From Bacteroidales bacterium (GTDB taxonomy: Bacteria > Bacteroidota > Bacteroidia > Bacteroidales > UBA932), in NCBI GenBank assembly GCA_017556665.1, contig JAFYMJ010000121.1:1-9312 (forward strand): a stretch of DNA of 9,312 nucleotides. The letters are read 5' to 3'. A model generated the notes under the pieces. The model had not been told where the DNA came from. It was given only the letters and a program-made list of their open reading frames with translations, and searched no databases. Of this stretch, positions 1 through 7,028 are shown piece after piece. A program made the position numbers and the translations under genes. Numbering within the stretch: the first letter of the stretch is position 1; every line of letters starts with the position of its first letter.

Positions 1-620
1 CAGATGAAAGAATGGGTATTCTTGTACACAGAATAGATAAAAATACATCGGGACTATTGGTTGTGGCAAAAAATGATGAGGCTCAGATGGGACTTGCGAA
101 ACAGTTTTTTGACCACTCAATAGAGCGTAAATATATTGCAATTGTCTGGGGTAATGTAAAGGAGGATTTTGGTACAATTGATGCCAACATTGGCAGGGAT
201 CCTAATGACAGAATGAGGTTTAAGGCGTTCCCGGATAAAGAAATTGGAAAAAGGGCAGTAACCCATTATAAAGTTCTTGAAAGGTTTGGTTATGTTACTG
301 TAGTTGAGTGTAAGCTTGAGACAGGAAGGACACATCAGATTAGGGTTCATATGAACTCAATTGGCCACCCGTTATTCAATGATGACAGATATGGTGGAGA
401 CAGGATACTTAATGGTACAATCTATTCAAAGTACAAGCAGTTTATAGACAATTGCTTCAAGATTCTTCCAAGACACGCATTGCATGCAAAAACTTTGGGA
501 TTTATCCACCCCATAACAGGCAAGCACATATTTTTGGAAAATAATATTCCCGACGATATGGTTGCACTTATGGAGAAGTGGCGCAAATATTCTATGAGTA
601 AAGAGTTAGAAGAAGAGTAG
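1..620 (+). CDS. RluA-family pseudouridine synthase (5'-truncated by window edge)
   Basis: Converts specific uridines in structured RNA, most likely 23S rRNA, to pseudouridine in the cytoplasm. The gene enters from the left; the reading frame is open from base 3, so the internal ATG at 12 is not the real start. The catalytic motif is visible at once as HRIDKNTSGLLV (bases 27-62), where the Asp of HRID is the nucleophile of this family; the usual Leu is Ile here. Further conserved blocks are GRTHQIRVH and, near the end, RHALHAKTLGFIHP followed by an IPDDM segment, the standard C-terminal end of RluC/RluD-type enzymes. An N-terminal S4 domain, if present, lies outside the window. A stretch with KYKQFIDNCFK before the RHALHA block is, from memory, typical of the Bacteroidota form. 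rsmG starts one base after its TAG stop, so the two genes are probably co-transcribed. The exact target uridines cannot be assigned, so RluC and RluD remain alternatives. Confidence 0.95.
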   Translation, partial: DERMGILVHRIDKNTSGLLVVAKNDEAQMGLAKQFFDHSIERKYIAIVWGNVKEDFGTIDANIGRDPNDRMRFKAFPDKEIGKRAVTHYKVLERFGYVTVVECKLETGRTHQIRVHMNSIGHPLFNDDRYGGDRILNGTIYSKYKQFIDNCFKILPRHALHAKTLGFIHPITGKHIFLENNIPDDMVALMEKWRKYSMSKELEEE

Positions 621-621
621 T

Positions 622-1263
622 ATGAAAGAGTTTTTTAACAATATAACACAAGAGCAACAAAGGCAGTTTGAAATGTTGTTGCCATTGTATAAAGAGTGGA
701 ACAGCAAGATAAATGTTGTAAGCAGGAAAGATATAGACCAGCTTATGATTCACCATGTGCTGCATTCTTTGGCTATAGCAAAATTTGAACAACAGGCAGG
801 GGGGATATTCTTTGATGGCTCAAAAATAATGGATGTAGGTACAGGTGGCGGATTTCCAGGTATTCCACTTGCAATTATGTATCCAAATGTGGAATTTCTT
901 TTGGTTGATTCAATAGGAAAAAAGATAAAAGTTGTGGAAGAGGTTGCCAAAGCACTTGGTCTTAAAAATGTTAAAGCAATCAAGAGCAGGGTAGAGGAGG
1001 TTGATGGCAAATTTGATTATATAGTATCAAGAGCTGTAACAGACTTGGGTAACTTTCTGCCGTGGGTAAGAGGTAAATATCTTAATGGCATTATCTATCT
1101 TAAGGGGGGAGATTTAACAGTTGGCGGAGATTTGTACAATGAGATAAACAACGCAATAACCAAATGTGGAATCCCAAAACAAAAACTAACCTTTTGTGCT
1201 ATAAATGAGTGGTTTAATATGGAGTTTTTTGATGGTAAAAAGGTTATTTATATTTCTAGATAA
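622..1263 (+). CDS. rsmG: 16S rRNA (guanine-527-N7)-methyltransferase RsmG (GidB)
   Basis: Transfers a methyl group from S-adenosylmethionine to N7 of G527 in 16S rRNA, in the 530 loop of the small subunit. The protein has 213 residues, normal for the family. The N-terminal helices contain EWNSKINVVSRKD (residues 25-37), the RsmG signature region corresponding to N-L-(T/V)-x-R. The SAM-binding loop is MDVGTGGGFPGIPLA at residues 70-84. The motif VDSIGKK (95-101) matches the family's D-S-x-x-K-(K/R) segment, followed by SRAV (136-139) and YLKGG (159-163), all in the expected order. The ATG at 622 lies one base after the stop of the pseudouridine synthase gene, which suggests translational coupling; only a weak purine run (agaagaag) precedes it. 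No terminator follows: the rpmH promoter begins within ten bases of the stop, so read-through to the rpmH terminator is likely. In other bacteria loss of RsmG gives low-level streptomycin resistance. Confidence 0.97.
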   Translation: MKEFFNNITQEQQRQFEMLLPLYKEWNSKINVVSRKDIDQLMIHHVLHSLAIAKFEQQAGGIFFDGSKIMDVGTGGGFPGIPLAIMYPNVEFLLVDSIGKKIKVVEEVAKALGLKNVKAIKSRVEEVDGKFDYIVSRAVTDLGNFLPWVRGKYLNGIIYLKGGDLTVGGDLYNEINNAITKCGIPKQKLTFCAINEWFNMEFFDGKKVIYISR

Positions 1264-1269
1264 AAAAAG

Positions 1270-1301
1270 TTTGGTTTTTATAAATTAAAAACTTACTTTT
1301 G
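1270..1301 (+). promoter_or_regulatory. Bacteroidota-type promoter of rpmH
   Basis: The -33 element TTG (1271-1273, part of TTTG at 1270-1273) is separated by exactly 20 bases from TACTTTTG (1294-1301), a perfect match to the Bacteroidota -7 consensus TAnnTTTG. It starts a few bases after the rsmG stop and gives a leader of about 40 bases before the rpmH ATG. The assignment rests on sequence and spacing only, but the same arrangement recurs upstream of two other genes in this window. Confidence 0.8.
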
Positions 1302-1348
1302 CACTCCCAAAACAAATAAGATTAGAAAAATTATAAAATTGTCATAAT

Positions 1349-1501
1349 ATGAAACGCACATTCCAACCATCGCAACGCAAACGCCGTAACAAACACGGAT
1401 TCCGCGAGCGTATGTCAACTCCTAACGGCCGCAGAGTATTAGCTGCAAGACGTCGTAGAGGAAGAAAAAAATTAACTGTATCTTCAGAGGATAGATTCTA
1501 A
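1349..1501 (+). CDS. rpmH: 50S ribosomal protein L34
   Basis: Small basic protein of the large ribosomal subunit, 50 residues. It begins [20 protein letters not shown], the nearly invariant L34 start (M-K-R-T-(F/Y)-Q-P-S), and continues through [20 protein letters not shown], the rest of the L34 signature. The short C-terminal tail [10 protein letters not shown] fits the slightly extended L34 seen in this phylum. The gene has its own promoter (1270-1301) and a strong terminator 18 bases after its stop, so it forms an independent unit. In many bacteria rpmH sits next to rnpA, the RNase P protein gene, and dnaA; neither is present here and the next gene is susC. The A-rich leader before the ATG has no Shine-Dalgarno sequence. 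Identity is secure from the sequence alone. Confidence 0.98.
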   Translation: MKRTFQPSQRKRRNKHGFRERMSTPNGRRVLAARRRRGRKKLTVSSEDRF

Positions 1502-1518
1502 TCTTATCTTTAGAGATG

Positions 1519-1562
1519 ATAAAAGTGCTGCTCTTAACAAGGGTAGCACTTTTATTTTTTTT
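1519..1562 (+). terminator. Rho-independent terminator after rpmH
   Basis: An 11-bp perfect stem pairs 1519-1529 with 1545-1555. It extends inward through G-T, C-G, T-G and C-G pairs to a 7-base loop (1534-1540), and is followed by an uninterrupted T tract (1555-1562). It should isolate rpmH, and any read-through from rsmG, from the downstream susC gene. Confidence 0.92.
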
Positions 1563-1628
1563 ATATGGATATTACCCGTTTTTATGTAAAATATTTGGTT
1601 GCAGAGTGCCCTATGTCATTATTTAAAG

Positions 1629-1659
1629 TTGTGCGTTTGGTAATCAATTGTTATATTTG
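1629..1659 (+). promoter_or_regulatory. Bacteroidota-type promoter of the susC-susD operon
   Basis: TTG (1629-1631), a 20-base spacer and TATATTTG (1652-1659, TAnnTTTG) reproduce the rpmH promoter geometry exactly. Transcription would start around 1665, giving an A/T-rich leader of roughly 45 bases before the susC ATG at 1710. I see no operator-like inverted repeat other than weak A/T-only symmetry, so the operon may be driven by the housekeeping sigma factor without a dedicated local regulator; that last point is inference. Confidence 0.8.
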
Positions 1660-1709
1660 TGCCCTTAAAATGTTATAATTAACACATAAACTAACTATAA
1701 TTATTCACT

Positions 1710-4700
1710 ATGAAAAAAACAATCTTGTTAGCGCTTACAATGCTCTGGGCTGGAGTGATGTTTGCGCAAACTAATGTTTCTGGAACAGTGGTTGGAGCAG
1801 AAGATGGCCAGCCGGTTGTTGGAGCTTACATCCTACAACAAGGTACTAACAATGGTACTTCTACAGATTTGGACGGTAACTTCACTATCAGTGTTCCTAA
1901 CGACGCAACTTTAGTTGTTTCTTCAATTGGATATGTTACTCAAGCTATCCAAGTGAATGGTCAGACACAACTTAAAGTTCTTTTAAAGACAGATGCTGTA
2001 CAATTGGAAGAGACAATTGTGGTAGCTTATGGTACAGTTAAAAAAGGTTCTTATTCAGGATCTGCAGCTGTTATTAAAGATGACGCTCTTAAAGATGCTC
2101 CAGTTGTGAACTTTGAGCAAGTTCTTGCTGGTAAAGCTCCTGGTGTACAAGTAGCTTCATACTCTGGACAACCTGGTGCACAAGCTGATATCAGCATCCG
2201 TGGTTTTGGTTCATTCAACGCTGGTAACGCTCCTCTATACGTTATTGACGGTGTTCCTGCAACAAGTGGTGACTACGCTTCAGGTAACATGTCAACCAGT
2301 TCAATGAACTACCTTAACCCAAGTGATATTGAGAGTATTACAGTTCTAAAAGATGCTGCTGCTGCATCTCTTTACGGTTCAAGAGCTTCTAATGGTGTTA
2401 TCCTTATTACAACCAAAAAAGGTAAACAAGGTAAATTGACATCTACATTCAAAGCTACTGCAGGTTTCTCATATTTTGCATATAACAACTATGAGCTTGC
2501 AACTGATGAGCAAATGGAGCAAATGCACTACATGGAGTGGTACAACTATGGTGCAGACAAACCAAGCCGTTGGAACACTTCTTACTCAAGCCTTGACGAG
2601 TATGCTAAAGCAAGAACTGAGAAATACTATCCAAAAAGAGATGAGAGCAAATACATCTATAAAGACTGGGAGGATGTTCTATTCCGTACAGGTATTGCTC
2701 AAAACTATGAGTATAGCGTTTCAGGTGGTAGCGATAAAGGTAAAATCTACGCTTCAATTGCTTACACAGACCAACAAGGTGTTGTTACAATTGACAACTT
2801 GCAACGTATCTCTACTACAATCAATGGTGAGGCTAAAATTGGCAAACATGTAAAAGTTGGTGGTAGCATCCAATATTCATGGCAATTCCAAGAAGGTCAC
2901 CAAGAGGGTTCTTCAACAAAAGATAACCCATTCTTCATTTGGAAAGTGGTTCTTAACCCTAGATGGCCTTATGCTTACAAATCTGATGGTTCTCTATACC
3001 TAGAGCCTTGGAACTCATCATTCTCAACTATTAACCCTGTAGCTTCTTACAGCGCTCAAATTAACGATGCAAGACAAAACAGATTAATGTTGAAAGGTTA
3101 TATTGATGTTAAATTCACTGAGTGGTTAACAGCAAAGACTATTCTAAGTAGCGACTGGTTGTATGTTCACGATAGATTTGGATGGCTATATGGTCACCCT
3201 AACTATACTGCATACAGTGACCAAGGTGGTTACATGTCAGACAGACACAGAAATATTAACAGAATGGTATCATCTACAACCCTTAACTTTGACAAAACAT
3301 TTGGCAAACACCATGTTTCTGCAATGTTAGGTTGGGAGGCAGAGAGTGAGAAATATCACCAAACACGTGTTGGTAAAATTGACTTCTCTTATGCTGGTGC
3401 ACAAGAGTCTATCTTAGGTACTGCATTTGAGGATGGTTACTCATACAGCCGCGAAGAGGGATTGCTATCATTACTAGGTAGCTTAAGCTATGATTTTGAT
3501 GGTAAATACTATGTAACTGGTACATACCGTAGAGACGGTTCATCTAGATTAGCTCCAGAGACAAGATGGGGTAACTTCTGGTCAGTATCAGGTTCTTGGA
3601 GATTCTCAAATGAGAAATTCTTGGAGAATGTAAAATGGTTGAATGATGGTAAACTAAGAGGTTCTTATGGTACTTCTGGTACACTTCCTTCAGACTACTT
3701 TGGTTATATGGCAGTTTATGATTTCTCTGAGTATGGTGACGGTGGTGCAAGTTATCCTGGTAACTTGGCAAACTCTGACCTAACTTGGGAGAAAAATGAG
3801 AACTGGAACATTGGTTTGGACGCAACTATCTTTGACAAATGGACCCTTGGCGTTGAGTACTTTGAGAAGAAAACTACAGATTTGTTGCTAGATGCTAAAA
3901 TCCCTAGTACAACTGGTTTCTCTTCAACTCTAATGAACATTGGTGCAATGAAGAACAAAGGTTGGGAGTTGGCTCTAAACGTAGATATCCTTAAGAAAAA
4001 AGATTGGGATCTATCAGTAGGTGTTAACTGGTCAACAATTGACAATACTGTATTGGCTCTTTCAGAGGAGGGTGAGACTCAAATTTCAAGACCTCATATC
4101 TGGAAAGCAGGATATTGCTTCTATCAATACTATACCAGAAATTACTTAGGTGTTAACCCAGAGAACGGTGCTCCTATGTATTCAGAAGGTTCATTCTATG
4201 CTAAAGATGAGGTTGTAGACCAAGACGTTGAGCTTAAAGATGGTTCAATTGTTAAGAAAGGTGAGAAAATGCCTTACGACGGATACAACTATGCAGCAAC
4301 TACAAGACAAAAAGCTAGCTCTATGATTCTTGATGGCAAGACAGCTCTTCCTAAAGGTTATGGTGGTTTCAATGTATCTTTAAGATGGAAAGATCTATCA
4401 TTCAATATGGCATGGTCATACAAATATGGTCACTACATTTGGGATAACGGTTTTGATGATTTCTGTGCTGACGGTTACTATACAACTCACAGAAACATTA
4501 CAGCTTCTCAATTGGATGCTTGGACTGAGGATAATAAAGACGGTTCTATTCCACGAAGAGTTATGGATAATGATCAAGGAGGTTACTATGATTCATCTAG
4601 AGCATTGCAAAAAGGTGATTTCTTAAGACTTAAAAACTTGACAGTTTCTTATAACTTGCCTAAGAATGCAATGAACAAATTAGGCGTTTCAAATGCACGT

Positions 4701-4835
4701 GTTTATGTATCAGGTGCTAACTTGTTGACATTTGCTGGTACAGAGGTTGATCCAGAGATTCAATCAAGTGGTTACTATAACTACAGCATGCCTTCTATGA
4801 GAACCTTTACATTAGGTTTAGAGGTTAGTTTCTAA
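1710..4835 (+). CDS. SusC/RagA-family TonB-dependent outer-membrane transporter
   Basis: TonB-dependent channel that, with its SusD partner, imports a bound ligand (glycan oligosaccharide, peptide or another nutrient) across the outer membrane. The protein has 1041 residues, normal for the family. A signal peptide (residues 1-20, ending VMFAQ) is followed by a carboxypeptidase-regulatory-like beta domain (about 22-95, GTVVGAEDGQPVVGA then DLDGNFTISVP). Next come a TonB-box-like segment (about 100-122, EETIVVAYGTVKKG) and the plug (about 130-240), which carries ISIRGFGS, PLYVIDGVP and the SusC signature DAAAASLYGSRASNGVILIT. The rest is the 22-strand-type barrel, ending TFTLGLEVSF with a terminal Phe as expected for BamA-dependent insertion. 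There is no N-terminal STN signalling domain, which argues against control by an ECF sigma/anti-sigma pair. susD follows after 23 bases. Lys is almost always AAA and Gly is mostly GGT in most of the gene, unlike the flanking housekeeping genes, which suggests high expression. The ligand is unknown. Confidence 0.97.
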   Translation: MKKTILLALTMLWAGVMFAQTNVSGTVVGAEDGQPVVGAYILQQGTNNGTSTDLDGNFTISVPNDATLVVSSIGYVTQAIQVNGQTQLKVLLKTDAVQLEETIVVAYGTVKKGSYSGSAAVIKDDALKDAPVVNFEQVLAGKAPGVQVASYSGQPGAQADISIRGFGSFNAGNAPLYVIDGVPATSGDYASGNMSTSSMNYLNPSDIESITVLKDAAAASLYGSRASNGVILITTKKGKQGKLTSTFKATAGFSYFAYNNYELATDEQMEQMHYMEWYNYGADKPSRWNTSYSSLDEYAKARTEKYYPKRDESKYIYKDWEDVLFRTGIAQNYEYSVSGGSDKGKIYASIAYTDQQGVVTIDNLQRISTTINGEAKIGKHVKVGGSIQYSWQFQEGHQEGSSTKDNPFFIWKVVLNPRWPYAYKSDGSLYLEPWNSSFSTINPVASYSAQINDARQNRLMLKGYIDVKFTEWLTAKTILSSDWLYVHDRFGWLYGHPNYTAYSDQGGYMSDRHRNINRMVSSTTLNFDKTFGKHHVSAMLGWEAESEKYHQTRVGKIDFSYAGAQESILGTAFEDGYSYSREEGLLSLLGSLSYDFDGKYYVTGTYRRDGSSRLAPETRWGNFWSVSGSWRFSNEKFLENVKWLNDGKLRGSYGTSGTLPSDYFGYMAVYDFSEYGDGGASYPGNLANSDLTWEKNENWNIGLDATIFDKWTLGVEYFEKKTTDLLLDAKIPSTTGFSSTLMNIGAMKNKGWELALNVDILKKKDWDLSVGVNWSTIDNTVLALSEEGETQISRPHIWKAGYCFYQYYTRNYLGVNPENGAPMYSEGSFYAKDEVVDQDVELKDGSIVKKGEKMPYDGYNYAATTRQKASSMILDGKTALPKGYGGFNVSLRWKDLSFNMAWSYKYGHYIWDNGFDDFCADGYYTTHRNITASQLDAWTEDNKDGSIPRRVMDNDQGGYYDSSRALQKGDFLRLKNLTVSYNLPKNAMNKLGVSNARVYVSGANLLTFAGTEVDPEIQSSGYYNYSMPSMRTFTLGLEVSF

Positions 4836-4858
4836 TAAAAATTTAAATTAAAGTTATT

Positions 4859-6325
4859 ATGAAAAAATTTATATTTAGCATAGTAATTGCAGCCGGATTT
4901 CTACTAGGACTACCTTCATGTTCTGGTTTCCTTGATAAAGTCCCTACAGATTCTGTTGTGGCTGAAAGTGCTATGGCAACTTTAGCAGATGCTCAAGTTG
5001 TAGCAAACGGTTTATATACAGGCCTTAAATATTATACTGTATATGGAACTAACATCCCTTATATGGGTGACTTGCGTGGTGATAACTTATATCCGGTAAA
5101 CAACTCAGGTTCTGGTGCTACTATTTACAAATTTGGATATGAGTCTATTCAAAGTACATACTTTACAATGTGGCAATATTATTATATTACCCTTAACAAA
5201 GCCAACTCTCTAATTGAGAACATCCAAACTCTAGAGGTTGAGTCAAGTGAGGATATTGCTACTAAAAATGATATCTTAGGTCAAGCATATGCAGTTAGAG
5301 CTCTTTGCCACTTTGATATTGCAAGATTATATGGATATCCATATCTTAAAGACAATGGTGCATCTTGGGGTGCTGTAATTGCTAAAGAGGTTCTTTCTCC
5401 ATCTGAGGCAAGAGTTCCTAGAAGCACAGTTGCAGAGACTTACACTGCAGTTGAGGAGGATATTGCTTTAGCTCTTCCATTATTGTCAAAAGAGAAAAAC
5501 AATGGTCACTTCAACTACTGGGCAGCTAAAATGCTTCAAGCAAGAGTTGCTCTTTACAAAGGTGATTGGTCTACAGCATACAGTGCATCAACTGAGATTA
5601 TTTCAAACTCTCCATACAGATTGGCTTCTACATCAGAGTATTTGGCTTACTGGGGTGTTGAGGGTGACCTTGAGTCAGTTCTTGAGCTAATTGTAACCAA
5701 CACTGGTGATATTGACTCTGATGGTGGTTTCTACACTATTTACCATGATATGTGGTTTGAGGATAAAGGTGCTGGTTCAGACATTATCCCTACAAAGAAA
5801 TGGAGAAGCTTGTTTGAGAATACCCCTAACGATGTTAGAGCACAATGGATTCAATATGACGACCCTAACGGTCCATACAAACAAACTGGTGAGTACTGGT
5901 TGAAGAAATTCATTGGTAACAAAGACAGAGGTTATACTTTCAGAAGAAACAACCCTAGAGTATTCAGAATTACTGAGGCTTACCTAATTGCTGCAGAGGC
6001 TGCTTTAGAGTTAGGCAAACAATCAGATGCAGATACATATCTACACGCTGTAAGATACAGAGCAGACAACACTGCTACTCAAGTTTCTGCTACTTTAGAT
6101 TTAATCCAAGAGGAGAGACAAAAAGAGTTTATTGGTGAGGGTCACAGATTCTTTGATGTTATGAGAAGAGGTGGCACAATCGTTAGAGATTTGAACTATG
6201 ATCCAAGAGACTTTGCTGGTCCTCAAGAGATTACTTGGAACGATCATAGAGTGGTTCTTCCTATTTCAAGTTCAGAAAGAACAATTTATCCTGAGCTTCA
6301 ACAAAATCCTGGATATAAAGATTAA
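4859..6325 (+). CDS. SusD/RagB-family outer-membrane nutrient-binding lipoprotein
   Basis: Surface lipoprotein that forms the lid over the SusC channel and captures the ligand. It is complete at 488 residues. A lipoprotein signal peptide ends in the lipobox LPSC with Cys21 as the lipidation site. The mature protein starts CSGFLDKVPTDS, close to the common SusD start C-x(n)-F-L-D-x-x-P. The N-terminal TPR-rich half includes WQYYYITLNKANSLIENI (about 105-122) and GQAYAVRALCHFDIARLYGYP (141-161), a classic SusD helix pair. The C-terminal RagB/SusD part has RVFRITEAYLIAAEAAL (367-383) and LIQEERQKEFIGEGHRFFDVMRRG (415-438), highly characteristic of the family, and ends near YPELQQNPGY. It lies 23 bases after susC and shares its promoter; an intrinsic terminator follows, so the operon has only these two genes. 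The substrate cannot be told from sequence, and no degradative enzyme is linked. Confidence 0.97.
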   Translation: MKKFIFSIVIAAGFLLGLPSCSGFLDKVPTDSVVAESAMATLADAQVVANGLYTGLKYYTVYGTNIPYMGDLRGDNLYPVNNSGSGATIYKFGYESIQSTYFTMWQYYYITLNKANSLIENIQTLEVESSEDIATKNDILGQAYAVRALCHFDIARLYGYPYLKDNGASWGAVIAKEVLSPSEARVPRSTVAETYTAVEEDIALALPLLSKEKNNGHFNYWAAKMLQARVALYKGDWSTAYSASTEIISNSPYRLASTSEYLAYWGVEGDLESVLELIVTNTGDIDSDGGFYTIYHDMWFEDKGAGSDIIPTKKWRSLFENTPNDVRAQWIQYDDPNGPYKQTGEYWLKKFIGNKDRGYTFRRNNPRVFRITEAYLIAAEAALELGKQSDADTYLHAVRYRADNTATQVSATLDLIQEERQKEFIGEGHRFFDVMRRGGTIVRDLNYDPRDFAGPQEITWNDHRVVLPISSSERTIYPELQQNPGYKD

Positions 6326-6356
6326 TGTTGGGTTAGAACTATTTTAAAGTGTTCTT

Positions 6357-6389
6357 AAGGGGAGTTGGTTATCCAACTCCCTTTTTTAT
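6357..6389 (+). terminator. Rho-independent terminator after susD
   Basis: GGGAGTTGG (6360-6368) pairs perfectly with CCAACTCCC (6373-6381) around a TTAT loop, with further A-T and G-T closing pairs outside, and is followed by a T run (6382-6387). It closes the susCD transcript 31 bases after the susD stop and separates it from the thioredoxin-like gene. Confidence 0.93.
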
Positions 6390-6401
6390 TTATTGTGGCA
6401 A

Positions 6402-6432
6402 TTGCATTTTTTGATATTCTAAAGTATATTTG
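6402..6432 (+). promoter_or_regulatory. Bacteroidota-type promoter of the thioredoxin-like lipoprotein gene
   Basis: TTG (6402-6404), a 20-base spacer and TATATTTG (6425-6432) match the same consensus as the rpmH and susC promoters, and the -7 octamer is identical to that of susC. It lies directly after the susD terminator and about 30 bases before the ATG at 6462, so the downstream gene has its own start of transcription. Confidence 0.8.
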
Positions 6433-6461
6433 CTTTATGTTAAAATTATAAAGACAACACT

Positions 6462-7028
6462 ATGAAACAGATTCTTTTCCCAATTTTATGTTTGGTTCTA
6501 ATTCTATCAAGCTGTGCCAACAATAATTCAGCTCCAACCACAAAGGCTCCAGAGGTAGAGCAAGTTGTAGCAGACAGTCTAGGAAACATAGTTAAAGTAG
6601 GAGATATTGCTCCAGATTTTGAGTTTACACTTACAGATGGCTCAACAGCAAAATTGTCTGATTATAGAGGTAAGGTAGTAATGTTACAGTTTACTGCTAG
6701 CTGGTGTGGTATCTGTAAGAGAGAGATGCCTTATATAGAGTCTGATATCTGGCAAAAGCATAAAGAGAATCCTAATTTTGTATTGGTAGGTATAGACAGA
6801 GATGAGCCACTTGAAACAGTTATAGAGTTTGGTAAATCTGTTAATATCACATATCCTTTAGCACTAGATCCTGGTGCAGATATTTTTGCAAAATATGCAC
6901 TTAGAGATGCAGGTATAACAAGAAATGTCCTAATTGACAGAGATGGTAAGATTGTTATGCTTACAAGAAAATTCCAACAAGAGGAATTCAACAAACTTGT
7001 TGAGACAATTAACAAGATGTTAGAGTAA
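6462..7028 (+). CDS. TlpA/ResA-like thiol-disulfide oxidoreductase lipoprotein
   Basis: Predicted membrane-anchored thioredoxin-fold protein that would reduce or exchange disulfides outside the cytoplasm. It has 188 residues. A signal peptide ends in the lipobox LSSC with Cys18 lipidated; a low-complexity linker (NNNSAPTTKAPEVEQ) precedes the redoxin domain (about 45-185). That domain starts VGDIAPDFEFTLTDGS and contains KLSDYRGKVVMLQF and the active site SWCGICKREMP, with Cys82 and Cys85. The peroxiredoxin pattern P-x3-T-x2-C is absent, so a TlpA/ResA-type oxidoreductase is more likely than a peroxidase. At the position of the usual cis-proline loop the sequence reads GITRNVLID (151-159) with no proline, which is unusual for a thioredoxin fold but may be normal in this subfamily. 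The gene has its own promoter and no visible terminator; its last 9 bases overlap the end of the sigma factor gene on the other strand. The partner protein is unknown. Confidence 0.9.
   Translation: MKQILFPILCLVLILSSCANNNSAPTTKAPEVEQVVADSLGNIVKVGDIAPDFEFTLTDGSTAKLSDYRGKVVMLQFTASWCGICKREMPYIESDIWQKHKENPNFVLVGIDRDEPLETVIEFGKSVNITYPLALDPGADIFAKYALRDAGITRNVLIDRDGKIVMLTRKFQQEEFNKLVETINKMLE

Noticed and set aside
1636..1659. TTTG at 1636-1639 as the -33 element of the susC promoter.
   Set aside because: It is only 12 bases from the -7 octamer. The TTG at 1629-1631 gives the 20-base spacing seen at the two other promoters.
1565..1678. A 37-codon open frame (starting MDITRFYVKYL) between the rpmH terminator and susC.
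   Set aside because: It begins just after the terminator T tract without a promoter of its own, and the susC promoter lies inside its 3' part. Nothing in the translation resembles a known small protein, so chance is the simplest explanation.
1675..1704. Inverted repeat ATAATTA / TAATTAT in the susC leader as a possible operator or riboswitch stem.
   Set aside because: It is seven A/T-only pairs around a 16-base loop in A/T-rich sequence, expected by chance and too weak to act as a stable structure.
3544..4045. Minus-strand open frames of 93 and 97 codons opposite susC.
   Set aside because: They overlap each other and lie wholly opposite a well-conserved coding sequence, with low-complexity translations and no promoter; they are by-products of susC codon use.
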